From: Thioclava dalianensis
Lineage (GTDB): Bacteria > Pseudomonadota > Alphaproteobacteria > Rhodobacterales > Rhodobacteraceae
Assembly: GCF_000715505.1 (NCBI RefSeq)
Contig: NZ_JHEH01000011.1
Coordinates: 1 to 64,000 of the forward strand
Direction: 5' to 3'
Length of the DNA: 64,000 nucleotides
Numbering within the stretch: position 1 is the first letter of the stretch; every line of letters begins with the position of its first letter. Below the pieces are notes generated by a model that had not been told where the DNA came from, made no database searches, and saw only the letters and a program-made list of their open reading frames with translations. Shown one piece after another: positions 19,627 to 27,871 of the stretch. The position numbers and the translations under genes were made by a program.

Positions 19627-20810
19627 GCACGGCGGTCGTCATTGGCGGCGGTCCGGCAGGGCTGATGGCCGCAGAGCAGCTGGCCCGCGCAGGCGCGCAG
19701 GTCACGCTGATCGAGGCCAAGCCGACGCTGGCGCGCAAATTCCTGATGGCTGGAAAATCCGGCTTGAACCTGACCCGCGCAGAGCCGCTGGAGCCGTTTC
19801 TGTCGCATTACTCGCATCCGCAGATCGCGCAGATCACCGCCGCATTCGGCCCCCAAGAGGTTCAGAGCTTTGCGAAAGGGCTCGATATTGCGCTGTTCAC
19901 CGGCTCGACGGCGCGGATCTTTCCCACCGGCATGAAGGCCTCGCCGATGCTGCGGGCGTGGATCGCGCGGCTCACCGGGCTGGGCGTGCAGATCCAGACG
20001 CGCTGGCGCTGGCAGGGCTGGGATGCAGAGGCGCTGGCGTTCGACACGCCGGAAGGCCCGGTGACGCTGCGACCCGATGCCTGCGTTGTGGCGCTTGGCG
20101 GGGCCAGCTGGCCGCGACTTGGATCGGATGCCGCATGGGTGCCGTGGCTTGCGGAGCGCGGCGTTCAGATCACCCCCTTTGCGCCTGCGAATATGGGTTT
20201 CACCGTCGCGTGGTCCGAGCATATGGCGCCGCATCTGGGCCAACCTGTCAAGAATGTCGGGCTAATCACGCCGACGCGCCGGATGCGGGGTGAATTTGTG
20301 TTCTCGCAACAGGGGATCGAAGGCGGTGGGATCTATCAAATCGCAGCCGAGCTGCGCGCCGGGGCCATGCTGCACCTTGATCTGGCGCCCGATCTTGATG
20401 CCAACGCGCTGGCGCTGCGCCTTGCTGCGACCGCCTCCAAGCAAAGCCTGACGAACCGCCTGCGCAAGGGCGCGCGGCTCGACCCGGTCAAGCTGGCGCT
20501 GGCCATGGAATGGGGCCGCCCGCTGCCGCGCGATCCGGGCGATCTGGCGGCCCTGCTCAAGGCGATGCCGGTGCCGCTGCGCGGGCCGCGCCCGCTTGCC
20601 GAGGCGATCTCAAGCGCCGGTGGAATCAGCTGGGGCGCTCTGAGCGCCGATCTGGAACTGACTGCGCTTCCGGGGGTCTTCGCTGCGGGAGAGATGCTCG
20701 ACTGGGAGGCACCGACGGGGGGCTATCTGCTGACCGCCTGCATCGCCTCGGGGCGGCATGCGGGTCAGGCGGCAGCGCGCAGGCTTGGGCTGACACCGGC
20801 TGAGGGCTAG
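19623..20810 (+). CDS. HI0933-like FAD-dependent flavoprotein (TIGR03862 type)
   Basis: A 395-residue flavoprotein with an N-terminal Rossmann FAD site, VVIGGGPAGLMAAEQL, then the family stretch KFLMAGKSGLNLTR (about residue 40), and a C-terminal FAD-binding GVFAAGEMLDWEAPTGGYLL (about 350). These are hallmarks of the HI0933/YhiN group, here its TIGR03862 branch. The reaction is unknown; relatives have been discussed as oxidoreductases acting on RNA or small molecules without proof. It starts inside the holA stop and its own stop CTAG is shared with the convergent zapE. Confidence 0.88.
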   Translation: MSTAVVIGGGPAGLMAAEQLARAGAQVTLIEAKPTLARKFLMAGKSGLNLTRAEPLEPFLSHYSHPQIAQITAAFGPQEVQSFAKGLDIALFTGSTARIFPTGMKASPMLRAWIARLTGLGVQIQTRWRWQGWDAEALAFDTPEGPVTLRPDACVVALGGASWPRLGSDAAWVPWLAERGVQITPFAPANMGFTVAWSEHMAPHLGQPVKNVGLITPTRRMRGEFVFSQQGIEGGGIYQIAAELRAGAMLHLDLAPDLDANALALRLAATASKQSLTNRLRKGARLDPVKLALAMEWGRPLPRDPGDLAALLKAMPVPLRGPRPLAEAISSAGGISWGALSADLELTALPGVFAAGEMLDWEAPTGGYLLTACIASGRHAGQAAARRLGLTPAEG

Positions 20811-21880
20811 GCCTCCGCGCCCCAATCGGCGCCCTGCATTTCGCGCAACCGGCTGGCGGTGCGCTCAAATTCGAACGTCCCTTCGCCTTCGACATAAAGC
20901 CGCTCGGGCGTATCGGCGGCCGAGCAAATCAGGCGCACCTTGCCCTCGTAGAGCGCATCGATCAGCGTCACGAACCGCTTGGCCTCGTTGAAATTGGTGG
21001 CCGATAGCAGCGGAATATCGTCGATCAGCAACGCGCGCACGGCACCTGCCACGGCGAGATAATCCGCAGGCCCCAGCGGCTTGGCGCAGAGATCCCAAAA
21101 GCTCGCGCGCCCGACACCGGCATGAAACTGCGGCAGCTCGACCGAGCGGCCCTTCACCGTCAACACCAGCGCCTCGCCAGAGGCCCCGCCCGTAAGTTCG
21201 TCCCAAAGCGCATCCATCTGCGCGCGAGCCTCGCGATTGGCGGGGTGGAAATAGACCTCGTGATCGGACAGGCGGTCCTGCCGATAATCGGTCGGAGAGG
21301 CCAATTCGCGCACAGTCAGCGTTTCGCGGATCAGCTCGATGAAAGGCACGAACAGCTGGCGGTTGAGGCCGTTCTTATACAGATCTTCGGGCGGGCGATT
21401 CGATGTCGTCACAATCGTCACGCCACGCTCGAACAGAGCCTCAAAGAGCCGCCCCACGATCATCGCGTCGGCGATGTCGGTGATCTGCATCTCATCGAAG
21501 CAAAGCAACCGCAGCGATCCCGCCACCGCCTCGGCCACGGGGCGCATCGCATCGAGCGTGTTGGCCCGGCGCGCCGTCTCCAGCTCGCCTTGGATCTCTT
21601 GCATGAAGGCGTGGAAATGGACCCGGCGCTTGGCGACATCGGTATGCTCGCAAAACAGATCCATCAGCATCGATTTGCCGCGCCCGACGCCGCCCCAGAA
21701 ATACAGCCCCTTCACCGGCGCGACGGGTTTGGGCTTGCGCGCAAAGAAGCCTTTCTTCGCCGGGGCGGGCGCGGCCTCAAGCCCGGCGCGGATCTCCTCG
21801 AGGATCGGCAATACCTCGCGCTGCGCGGCGTCAGGGGTCAGGGCTCCCTGTGCCACGCGCTCTTCGTAGATCTCGGTCAT
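20807..21880 (-). CDS. zapE: Cell division protein ZapE (AFG1-like ATPase)
   Basis: ZapE is a P-loop ATPase that associates with the Z-ring during constriction in E. coli; mitochondrial AFG1 is its homologue. The 357-residue protein has Walker A GGVGRGKSMLMDLF (about residue 65), Walker B LLCFDEMQITD (about 129), a sensor region TTSNRPPEDLYKNGLNR (about 165) and the C-terminal LRLICSAADTPERLY. The start is ambiguous: ATG 21880 matches homologues, and ATG 21892 in the same frame has a slightly better upstream GGAAAG. The longer frame to 21979 overlaps the divergent gene and is rejected. Confidence 0.92.
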   Translation of the reverse strand: MTEIYEERVAQGALTPDAAQREVLPILEEIRAGLEAAPAPAKKGFFARKPKPVAPVKGLYFWGGVGRGKSMLMDLFCEHTDVAKRRVHFHAFMQEIQGELETARRANTLDAMRPVAEAVAGSLRLLCFDEMQITDIADAMIVGRLFEALFERGVTIVTTSNRPPEDLYKNGLNRQLFVPFIELIRETLTVRELASPTDYRQDRLSDHEVYFHPANREARAQMDALWDELTGGASGEALVLTVKGRSVELPQFHAGVGRASFWDLCAKPLGPADYLAVAGAVRALLIDDIPLLSATNFNEAKRFVTLIDALYEGKVRLICSAADTPERLYVEGEGTFEFERTASRLREMQGADWGAEA

Positions 21881-21971
21881 CGTGCGTCTCATAGCTTTCC
21901 GATATAGCGCGCGCCCGGGATTGAAAAGCCCCGGGACTTGCGCAACCATCGCGAAGACCGGGAGGAGAAAT

Positions 21972-22793
21972 ATGGCCAAGACTTTGCCGTTGCTGGGCGC
22001 CGCGCTGAGCCTCGATATGTTCGCGCATCATCATGACTGGATCTTGGGCGATCAGCGCGATCTGGAGCTGCAGAGCTTTTGCTGGCCCAACACCTCGCAA
22101 GCCGAGCTGCAGCAAATGCTCACCCGTGCGCAGGGCCTGCTGGAGGGCCATACCGGGCGGCGTGGATTGCACGGGCCGTTCACCGGCTTTTCGCTCGATT
22201 GCGCCGATCCCGAGATCGTCACCGTGATTCAGGACCGGATGCTGCGCACGCTGGAATGCTGCGCGGCGCTGGGGGCGGACCAGATGGTCATTCACTCGCC
22301 CTATACAATGTGGAAGGAGAGCGATCTGCAGGCCAATCCGGCGAGCGGTTTCATCCAGATCGAGCGGGTGCGCTTCGTATTGACCCCGGTGATCGCGCGG
22401 GCCGAGACGCTGGGGGTGACGCTGGTGATCGAGAATTGCGAAGATCTCAACCCTGCCCTGCGCGTTGAGCTGGCCGCGCGTCTGAAAAGCGAGCGGGTCC
22501 GCGTCTCTCTCGATACGGGGCATGCGCAGTTTATGCATCGCAGGCTGGGCGCACCGCCCGTTGACGCCTTTATCGGGGCGGCGGGGGGCGCGCTTGAGCA
22601 TGTCCATCTGCAAGATGTCGACGGCTATGGCGATCGGCACTGGCACCCGGGAGAAGGCTCGATTGCGTGGCACAGCGTGTTCAAGGCGCTCGGGCGTCTG
22701 CCCAAAATGCCCCGGCTGATCCTTGAGGTGAATGACGAGCGTGGTCTGCTCAAGGGCGCACGCCACTTGATTGAGAGCGGGCTTGCGCGCTAG
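21972..22793 (+). CDS. Sugar phosphate isomerase/epimerase-like TIM-barrel protein
   Basis: A 273-residue xylose-isomerase-like (AP endonuclease family 2) barrel. The metal-ligand pattern is visible: HGPF (about 56), IHSPYTMW (about 98), VIENCED (about 152), SLDTGHAQFMH (about 179), HVHLQDVDGYGDRHW (about 208) and ILEVND near the end. These give the usual Glu/Asp/His set for divalent metals. GGAGGAG right before the ATG at 21972 fixes the start. Substrate is unknown; this fold includes sugar epimerases, myo-inositol enzymes and endonuclease IV. The gene is divergent from zapE. Confidence 0.82.
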   Translation: MAKTLPLLGAALSLDMFAHHHDWILGDQRDLELQSFCWPNTSQAELQQMLTRAQGLLEGHTGRRGLHGPFTGFSLDCADPEIVTVIQDRMLRTLECCAALGADQMVIHSPYTMWKESDLQANPASGFIQIERVRFVLTPVIARAETLGVTLVIENCEDLNPALRVELAARLKSERVRVSLDTGHAQFMHRRLGAPPVDAFIGAAGGALEHVHLQDVDGYGDRHWHPGEGSIAWHSVFKALGRLPKMPRLILEVNDERGLLKGARHLIESGLAR

Positions 22794-22883
22794 GTGCCAG
22801 CCGACAGGGTCGGGGCCCTGCTTGTGAACCCCGGGTGCAAGGCGTAGTCTCTGCACCGCAGAAAAGCGCACAGGAGTATAGCC

Positions 22884-23141
22884 ATGTCCAAACCCAGCCC
22901 ACAGCGTCTTCACCTCGTCTTCGGCGGTGAGCTTGTAGACCCGACGCGTTCGGAATTCGCCGATGTCTCGAAGATCGACATCGTCGGCATGTATCCCAAC
23001 TATGCGACCGCCTATGCCGCTTGGAAAGGCGCCGCGCATCGCACCGTGGACGATGCCCATACCCGCTACTTCATCGCCCACCTGCATCGCCTGCGCGACG
23101 AAGAGCTGGAAGTCTCGCCCACCGAAGAACTCGGCAACTGA
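22884..23141 (+). CDS. DUF4170-family small protein
   Basis: An 85-residue protein matching DUF4170, with the recognisable stretches LVFGGELVDP, DIVGMYPNYATAYAAWKGAA and the helical YFIAHLHRL. No membrane segment or signal is present, so it is cytoplasmic. An AGGAGT before the ATG is a good ribosome site. It is the first gene of a set with the WaaA-like protein (23 bases downstream) and lpxK. This order recurs in Rhodobacteraceae as far as I remember, which hints at a role tied to lipid A/Kdo synthesis, but no function is known. Confidence 0.82.
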   Translation: MSKPSPQRLHLVFGGELVDPTRSEFADVSKIDIVGMYPNYATAYAAWKGAAHRTVDDAHTRYFIAHLHRLRDEELEVSPTEELGN

Positions 23142-23164
23142 TCGATAAAGGGACCGGCGGCGGA

Positions 23165-24391
23165 ATGCGGCATACCCTTCCTGCATGGATCGAACGCCCG
23201 CTTTCCGCACTGCGCCCCGCAGGCGCGCGGGCGCGCGCGGCGACCGCCTCGGAGCGACCCGAGGGCGTTCTGCTGTGGATCTGGGATTGCTCGGATGGGG
23301 GCGCGCGGGCGGCGCTTGTCGCTCGCCGCGTCTCTGCAAGGCTTCCCGAGCTGCAAATCGCGCTGACCTATTGCACGGATCTCTCGGGACTGACCGAGCT
23401 GCCGCCCGAGACGCTCTGTCTGCCCGCCCCCGAGGATCGCCCGGCCTCGGTACGTCTTGTGCTTGATGCATGGCGCCCCGCGATGATCCTGATCTTGGGC
23501 AATCGCTTGCCCGCCGCGCTGATCGCAGAGGCCAACCGCCGCGGGATTGCACTGGCGCTGGCCGATGCGCAGTTCGGCACCGGGGTGGATGCGATTTCGG
23601 GCGACCGGATGATCAAGCTGCTGGCCCGGTTCGAGCGGATCTATCTGCGCGACGATAGCAGCCGTAGCGCGCTGGAGCGGCGCTTGTCCTCGGTCCCCAT
23701 CGCGGTCAGTGACGGCGCGCTTTCAGAGCCCGCCGATCCGCTGCCCTGCTCAGAGGCCGAGCGCAGTTCGATGGCCGAGGCGATTGGTGCGCGGCCTGTC
23801 TGGCTGGCCACGAGCCTGCCCCGCGCCGAACTGGATATCATCCTCGGCGCACATCGCTACGCCATGCGCCACGCCCATCGCCTGCTTCTGGTTTTGGTGC
23901 CCGATGACAGCTCTGAGGGCGCCGACCTCGCACGCGAGCTGAGCGCGCAGGGCTGGGCCGTGGCCTGTCGGTCGCAAGAGAGCGAGCCGCAGGAGACGAC
24001 CGAGATTTTCGTGGCCGATGATGCGCAGGAATACGGGCTTTGGTACCGCCTTGCGCCGCTCTCCTATATGGGCGGCACGCTCAGCGGCGAGGCGCAGGGG
24101 CCGCGCGCGCCCTTCGAGCCGGCAGCGCTTGGCTCTGCGGTCCTGCACGGGCCGCATCTGGGCCCGGCCCGTGCGCAATATATCCGTCTGGAAAACGCCC
24201 ATGCCTGTCGCGGCATCCGCAGCGCGTCGGATCTGCCCGATGCGCTCGCCGATCTGATCGCACCGGACCGCGCGGCTCATCTGGCGCATAATGCGTGGCT
24301 GGTGTCCTCGGGCGGCGCGGGCGCGGTCGAGACCGTCGCGGGCGGCGTCGCGGCCCTCCTTGAAGGCCATATCGCAAACGGACGAACGTGA
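23165..24391 (+). CDS. WaaA-like (Kdo transferase family) glycosyltransferase, divergent
   Basis: A 408-residue GT-B protein of the WaaA/KdtA family, which normally adds Kdo from CMP-Kdo to lipid IVA on the inner membrane. The C-terminal half keeps the nucleotide-site signature YMGGTLSG...[15 protein letters not shown]. The N-terminal half is unusual: there is no membrane anchor, and the place of the catalytic SVGE motif reads SDGG at residues 43-46, so the general-base Glu is missing. It overlaps lpxK by ATGA, which keeps it in the lipid A context. It may be an inactive or repurposed paralogue; a canonical waaA may lie elsewhere. Confidence 0.75.
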   Translation: MRHTLPAWIERPLSALRPAGARARAATASERPEGVLLWIWDCSDGGARAALVARRVSARLPELQIALTYCTDLSGLTELPPETLCLPAPEDRPASVRLVLDAWRPAMILILGNRLPAALIAEANRRGIALALADAQFGTGVDAISGDRMIKLLARFERIYLRDDSSRSALERRLSSVPIAVSDGALSEPADPLPCSEAERSSMAEAIGARPVWLATSLPRAELDIILGAHRYAMRHAHRLLLVLVPDDSSEGADLARELSAQGWAVACRSQESEPQETTEIFVADDAQEYGLWYRLAPLSYMGGTLSGEAQGPRAPFEPAALGSAVLHGPHLGPARAQYIRLENAHACRGIRSASDLPDALADLIAPDRAAHLAHNAWLVSSGGAGAVETVAGGVAALLEGHIANGRT

Positions 24392-25380
24392 TGGGCGCTC
24401 CGCTGTTCTGGTTCAACGCGCCTGAGGCGCCCGGACTGGCCGCGCGGGTTCTGTCGCCGCTGGGCGCGCTCTACGCGCGCGCCACGGCGCGCCGTGTCCG
24501 CAAGTCGGGACAGGCGCTGGCGGTCCCGGTCATCTCCGTCGGCAATATCAATGCAGGCGGGACCGGCAAGACGCCCACGGTTATCTGGCTGACCCAACAT
24601 CTCGCCGCACGCGGGATCACCGCGCATGTGGTCACCCGCGGTTACGGCGGCACGCTGGAGGGCCCCGTGCGCGTCGATGAGCGGCTCCATAGCGCGGCGC
24701 AGACTGGGGATGAGCCATTGTTGCTTTCAGCCTTCGCACCGACCTGGGTGGCGCGCGACCGCGCGGCGGGGGCGCAGGCCGCCGTGGCCGCCGGGGCGGA
24801 GGCGGTGGTGCTTGACGATGCGCATCAGAACCCGGCGCTGCGCAAAGATCTGTCGCTGGTTGTGGTCGACGCGGTGAAGGGCTTTGGCAACGGGCGCTGC
24901 CTGCCTGCCGGACCGCTGCGCGAGCCGGTGGCGCAGGGGCTGAAACGCGCCGATCTTCTGATCTCGATCGGAGAGAATGCTGCGCAGCATTCCTTCGCGC
25001 AAACCTGGGGAGACCAGATCACCGTGCCGCATATGACCGGGGCTTTGCGGCCGCTGCAAACCGGTATGGATTGGGGGGGGCTTCCGGTTTTGGCCTTTGC
25101 AGGCATAGGCCATCCCGAGAAATTCTTCGCCACGCTGCAGTCGCTCGGCGCGCAAATGCTGCGCAGCGAAGCGCTTGAGGATCATCAGGCATTTTCGCCC
25201 CGCCTGCTGACCCGACTTGAGACCGAGGCTACGCTTTTGGGCGCGCAGCTTGTCACCACCGAAAAGGACGCGATGCGGTTGCCGCCCGCCTTCCGCCCCA
25301 AGGTGCTGAGCCTGCCGGTGCGGCTTGAGATCCCCGCCCGCGCGCCCCTCGACGCAGCGCTCGCGCGGCTCGGTCTGTAA
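24388..25380 (+). CDS. lpxK: Tetraacyldisaccharide 4'-kinase LpxK
   Basis: LpxK phosphorylates the 4' position of the lipid A disaccharide, the sixth step of the Raetz pathway, at the inner face of the cytoplasmic membrane. The 330-residue protein has an N-terminal amphipathic/membrane segment and the P-loop [12 protein letters not shown] (about residue 52), then [23 protein letters not shown] and [11 protein letters not shown], all family signatures. It starts in the stop of the WaaA-like gene. A hairpin downstream marks the convergent junction with the DsbA-like gene. Confidence 0.95.
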   Translation: MMGAPLFWFNAPEAPGLAARVLSPLGALYARATARRVRKSGQALAVPVISVGNINAGGTGKTPTVIWLTQHLAARGITAHVVTRGYGGTLEGPVRVDERLHSAAQTGDEPLLLSAFAPTWVARDRAAGAQAAVAAGAEAVVLDDAHQNPALRKDLSLVVVDAVKGFGNGRCLPAGPLREPVAQGLKRADLLISIGENAAQHSFAQTWGDQITVPHMTGALRPLQTGMDWGGLPVLAFAGIGHPEKFFATLQSLGAQMLRSEALEDHQAFSPRLLTRLETEATLLGAQLVTTEKDAMRLPPAFRPKVLSLPVRLEIPARAPLDAALARLGL

Positions 25381-25387
25381 CGCAAAA

Positions 25388-25409
25388 GGCCGGCCCCGAA
25401 GGACCGGCC
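25388..25409 (-). terminator. Terminator hairpin between lpxK and the DsbA-like gene
   Basis: GGCCGG and CCGGCC pair, extended by a further 2 bp after a C-A mismatch, around a CGAA loop. On the minus strand TTTT follows, so it should end the DsbA-like transcript. On the plus strand no U-tract follows. Confidence 0.65.
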
Positions 25410-25430
25410 CTGTCGCTCAGACGCGCAATC

Positions 25431-25466
25431 TTAGTTGGCCTTCTTGGCTTAGTTGGCCTTCTTGGC
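25431..25466. repeat. Perfect 18-bp tandem duplication at the end of the DsbA-like gene
   Basis: The 18 bases TTAGTTGGCCTTCTTGGC occur twice without a gap (25431-25448 and 25449-25466). On the minus strand each copy encodes Ala-Lys-Lys-Ala-Asn-stop. The inner copy supplies the real C terminus and stop; the outer copy repeats the same codons in frame behind it. Confidence 0.95.
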
Positions 25467-26129
25467 CAGTTCGTCGTCGAGAATCTTCTTGAAATCGTCC
25501 CAAGCCATGTTGGCGTGTTTCTCGCCATCGATGAGGAATGTCGGCGTGGCATCGATCTTATCGGCGCTGGCATTCTTCTGGTAGGTCGCAACCAGTTGCT
25601 CGGCGCGCTTCTCGTCGCTCATGCAGGCATTGACCTGATCTTGGCTCAGCCCAGCCTGCAGGCCGATCTTGCGCAGGTTGTCAGCGATGGTCTGCTGCTT
25701 GCCGTCGCCGATCCACTCCTTCTGCTTGTCAAAGAGCATATTCGAGATCGCGTAATATTTGGGATCTCCACCACATTGCGCGATCAGCCCCGCCCAAATC
25801 CCGAACTTGTCGAAATAGACTTCCCGCTGGATGAACTTCACCTTGCCGGTGTCGATGTAATCCTTCTTCAGCGTCGGAAATTCGGTCTCATGCCAATGTG
25901 CGCAATGCGGACAGGTGAAGGACGCATATTCGATCACGGTGACCGGCGCATCTTCCTGACCCAGCACCACGTCGGGCAAGGTTTGGACGTCTTTCGTATC
26001 GGCAGTGGCCTCTTGCGCCTGCGCTGCCGTGATCAGGCTCGCCTCGCTATGCTGGCTGGCATACCAACCACCGGCACCGAGAACACCCGCAACGGCCAAA
26101 CCGCCTAGGATCGTAAGAGTTTTGCTCAT
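25449..26129 (-). CDS. DsbA-family thiol-disulfide oxidoreductase
   Basis: A 226-residue thioredoxin-fold protein of the DsbA/DsbG-like group (thioredoxin_4). An N-terminal membrane or signal segment (about residues 6-24) places it in the periplasm, either anchored or secreted. The active site is CPHC at residues 73-76 in YASFTCPHCAHWH, and the cis-proline loop is DATPTFLIDG near residue 192. It should catalyse or repair disulfide bonds in exported proteins. The DUF721 gene lies only 3 bases upstream, so the two are one operon. The last 5 codons and stop are tandemly duplicated. Confidence 0.9.
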   Translation of the reverse strand: MSKTLTILGGLAVAGVLGAGGWYASQHSEASLITAAQAQEATADTKDVQTLPDVVLGQEDAPVTVIEYASFTCPHCAHWHETEFPTLKKDYIDTGKVKFIQREVYFDKFGIWAGLIAQCGGDPKYYAISNMLFDKQKEWIGDGKQQTIADNLRKIGLQAGLSQDQVNACMSDEKRAEQLVATYQKNASADKIDATPTFLIDGEKHANMAWDDFKKILDDELAKKAN

Positions 26130-26132
26130 GAA

Positions 26133-26678
26133 TCAGCCTTTCTTCTGCGCGGCCCGTTCCGCGGACCTCGTTAGAACGTTTCTTGCCAGTGTTTCCAGCG
26201 CCGATTTTAGCTCGGCATTCGCGCAACCCTCCGTGGTGCGTTCTGCGGCCCGGAGAATTTTCGGGTCGGGAGCCTTGGGGGCGGGTTTCGGCGCTGGGGT
26301 GAATTGCGCCTGACCTTCGGCAAAGCCGGTCGGCGCGGTTTGCGTCAGCGAGATGCGCGAAATCGCGTTGTAACCGTAGCAGGCATTCACCTTCTCGCGG
26401 ATCTGCGGCAGTTGCATCTGAACCATCGGCGCGGCAGGGCCGGTGGTCAGCAAAGTCAGCGTCGCCCCAAGCCCGCCCTTGGAATAGCCGATCTTGACCG
26501 GGCGGGTCTGGGCCGCCAGATCCTGCCCGACGACCTCGGCCCAATGGGTCAGCAAACGCGAGACCGCAAAGCCGCGCGCCTCGCCCACTTCGCGAATCCG
26601 CGTGCGCAGCAGACCGCCTGCGGTTTCAAAGCCACGCATCCGCCTGTCGGGCTTGCCGTTATGGTGTTTTGCGCGCAT
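26133..26678 (-). CDS. DUF721-family protein (DciA-like)
   Basis: A 181-residue basic protein with the DUF721 domain in the N-terminal half: LLTHWAEVVGQDLAAQTRPVKI is the recognisable KH-like core. DciA, the ancestral replicative helicase loader, belongs to this family, so a role with DnaB is possible but not shown for this form. The C-terminal part is Pro/Ala/Lys-rich and probably unstructured. It is divergent from mutY, and the DsbA-like gene follows it after 3 bases; this mutY-DUF721-dsbA order is, to my memory, frequent in Rhodobacterales. Confidence 0.8.
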   Translation of the reverse strand: MRAKHHNGKPDRRMRGFETAGGLLRTRIREVGEARGFAVSRLLTHWAEVVGQDLAAQTRPVKIGYSKGGLGATLTLLTTGPAAPMVQMQLPQIREKVNACYGYNAISRISLTQTAPTGFAEGQAQFTPAPKPAPKAPDPKILRAAERTTEGCANAELKSALETLARNVLTRSAERAAQKKG

Positions 26679-26763
26679 TGCAGGCAGGGTTCCTCTTGAT
26701 CGCGGTCATACTAAGCAGCACATCGGTGCTGGCCAACAGGTGTAAAAGAGGGGAGCATAAAGT

Positions 26764-27816
26764 TTGCGTGACGGTAAAGGCCCAATCGGCGGAAGCCTGC
26801 TGAAATGGTACGATGCCCATGCCCGCGTGATGCCTTGGCGGGTGTCTCCGGCGGATCGTGCAGGCGGCATGCGCCCCGATCCCTACCGGGTCTGGCTCTC
26901 CGAGGTGATGCTTCAGCAAACCACCGTGGCCGCCGTGCGCGACTATTTCCATCGCTTCACCGAACGCTGGCCCGATGTCGCAGCGTTAGCGGCGGCCGAG
27001 GATGCCGATGTCATGGCGCAATGGGCCGGGCTTGGGTATTACGCACGGGCGCGCAATCTTCTCAAATGCGCCCGCGTCGTGGCCGATGAGCTGAGCGGGC
27101 AATTTCCCCAAACCGCCCCCGAGTTGCAAAAGCTGCCCGGGATCGGCCCCTATACCGCAGGCGCCATCGCCGCGATCGCCTTTGACGCGCCGGTGCCTGT
27201 CGTGGATGGCAATGTCGAGCGCGTCGTCTCGCGGCTGTTCGCCGTGCAGACGCCGCTGCCCACAGCCAAGCCGGAACTGACCGAGTTGACCGCCCAGATC
27301 ACCCCGGACCAGCGTCCGGGCGATTTTGCGCAGGCCATGATGGATCTGGGCGCCACGATCTGCACGCCCCGCAATCCCGCCTGCGCGATCTGCCCGCTGA
27401 TTGGCGCATGTGCGGCGCAAGCGCAGGGCATCGCCGCCGATCTGCCGCGCAAAGCTGCGAAAAAGCCCAAACCCACGCGGCACGGCTTTGCCTATGTCGC
27501 GGTGAATGCGGCGGGCGATGTGCTGCTGGAACGCCGGCCCGACAAGGGGCTTTTGGGCGGCACGCTGGGCTTTCCCGGCTCGGACTGGTCAGAGACCCCC
27601 AGCCCAGCCCCGCCATTTGAGGCCGATTGGCGTGAAGCCCCCGCCGAGGTGCGCCACACGTTCACGCATTTCCACCTCCACCTGCGCGTGCTCACTGCGC
27701 AGGTGGAGGGGAACGATTTCACGGCGCGCGCCCAGTTTGCGCCCGGCGATCTGCCGACCTTGATGCGCAAGGTGTGGGACGCGGCGCAAAGCGCTGATCT
27801 GCCGCTGTCTGGATGA
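26764..27816 (+). CDS. mutY: A/G-specific adenine DNA glycosylase MutY
   Basis: MutY removes adenine mispaired with 8-oxoguanine. The 350-residue protein has the catalytic Glu in WLSEVMLQQTTV (about residue 46), the helix-hairpin-helix LPGIGPYTAGAIAAIAFD with catalytic Asp in VPVVDGNVERVVSR, and the 4Fe-4S ligands spaced C-X6-C-X2-C-X5-C in the segment from CTPRNPAC to GAC. A C-terminal NUDIX-like domain for 8-oxoG recognition follows. The start is a TTG at 26764: GAGGGGAG at 26748-26755 lies 8 bases before it and no ATG fits. Confidence 0.95.
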   Translation: MRDGKGPIGGSLLKWYDAHARVMPWRVSPADRAGGMRPDPYRVWLSEVMLQQTTVAAVRDYFHRFTERWPDVAALAAAEDADVMAQWAGLGYYARARNLLKCARVVADELSGQFPQTAPELQKLPGIGPYTAGAIAAIAFDAPVPVVDGNVERVVSRLFAVQTPLPTAKPELTELTAQITPDQRPGDFAQAMMDLGATICTPRNPACAICPLIGACAAQAQGIAADLPRKAAKKPKPTRHGFAYVAVNAAGDVLLERRPDKGLLGGTLGFPGSDWSETPSPAPPFEADWREAPAEVRHTFTHFHLHLRVLTAQVEGNDFTARAQFAPGDLPTLMRKVWDAAQSADLPLSG

Positions 27817-27871
27817 TTGTGCCGGAGTAATCCCACGCTATCATATCCGTGCGCACAGAATTGAGGCCAGA

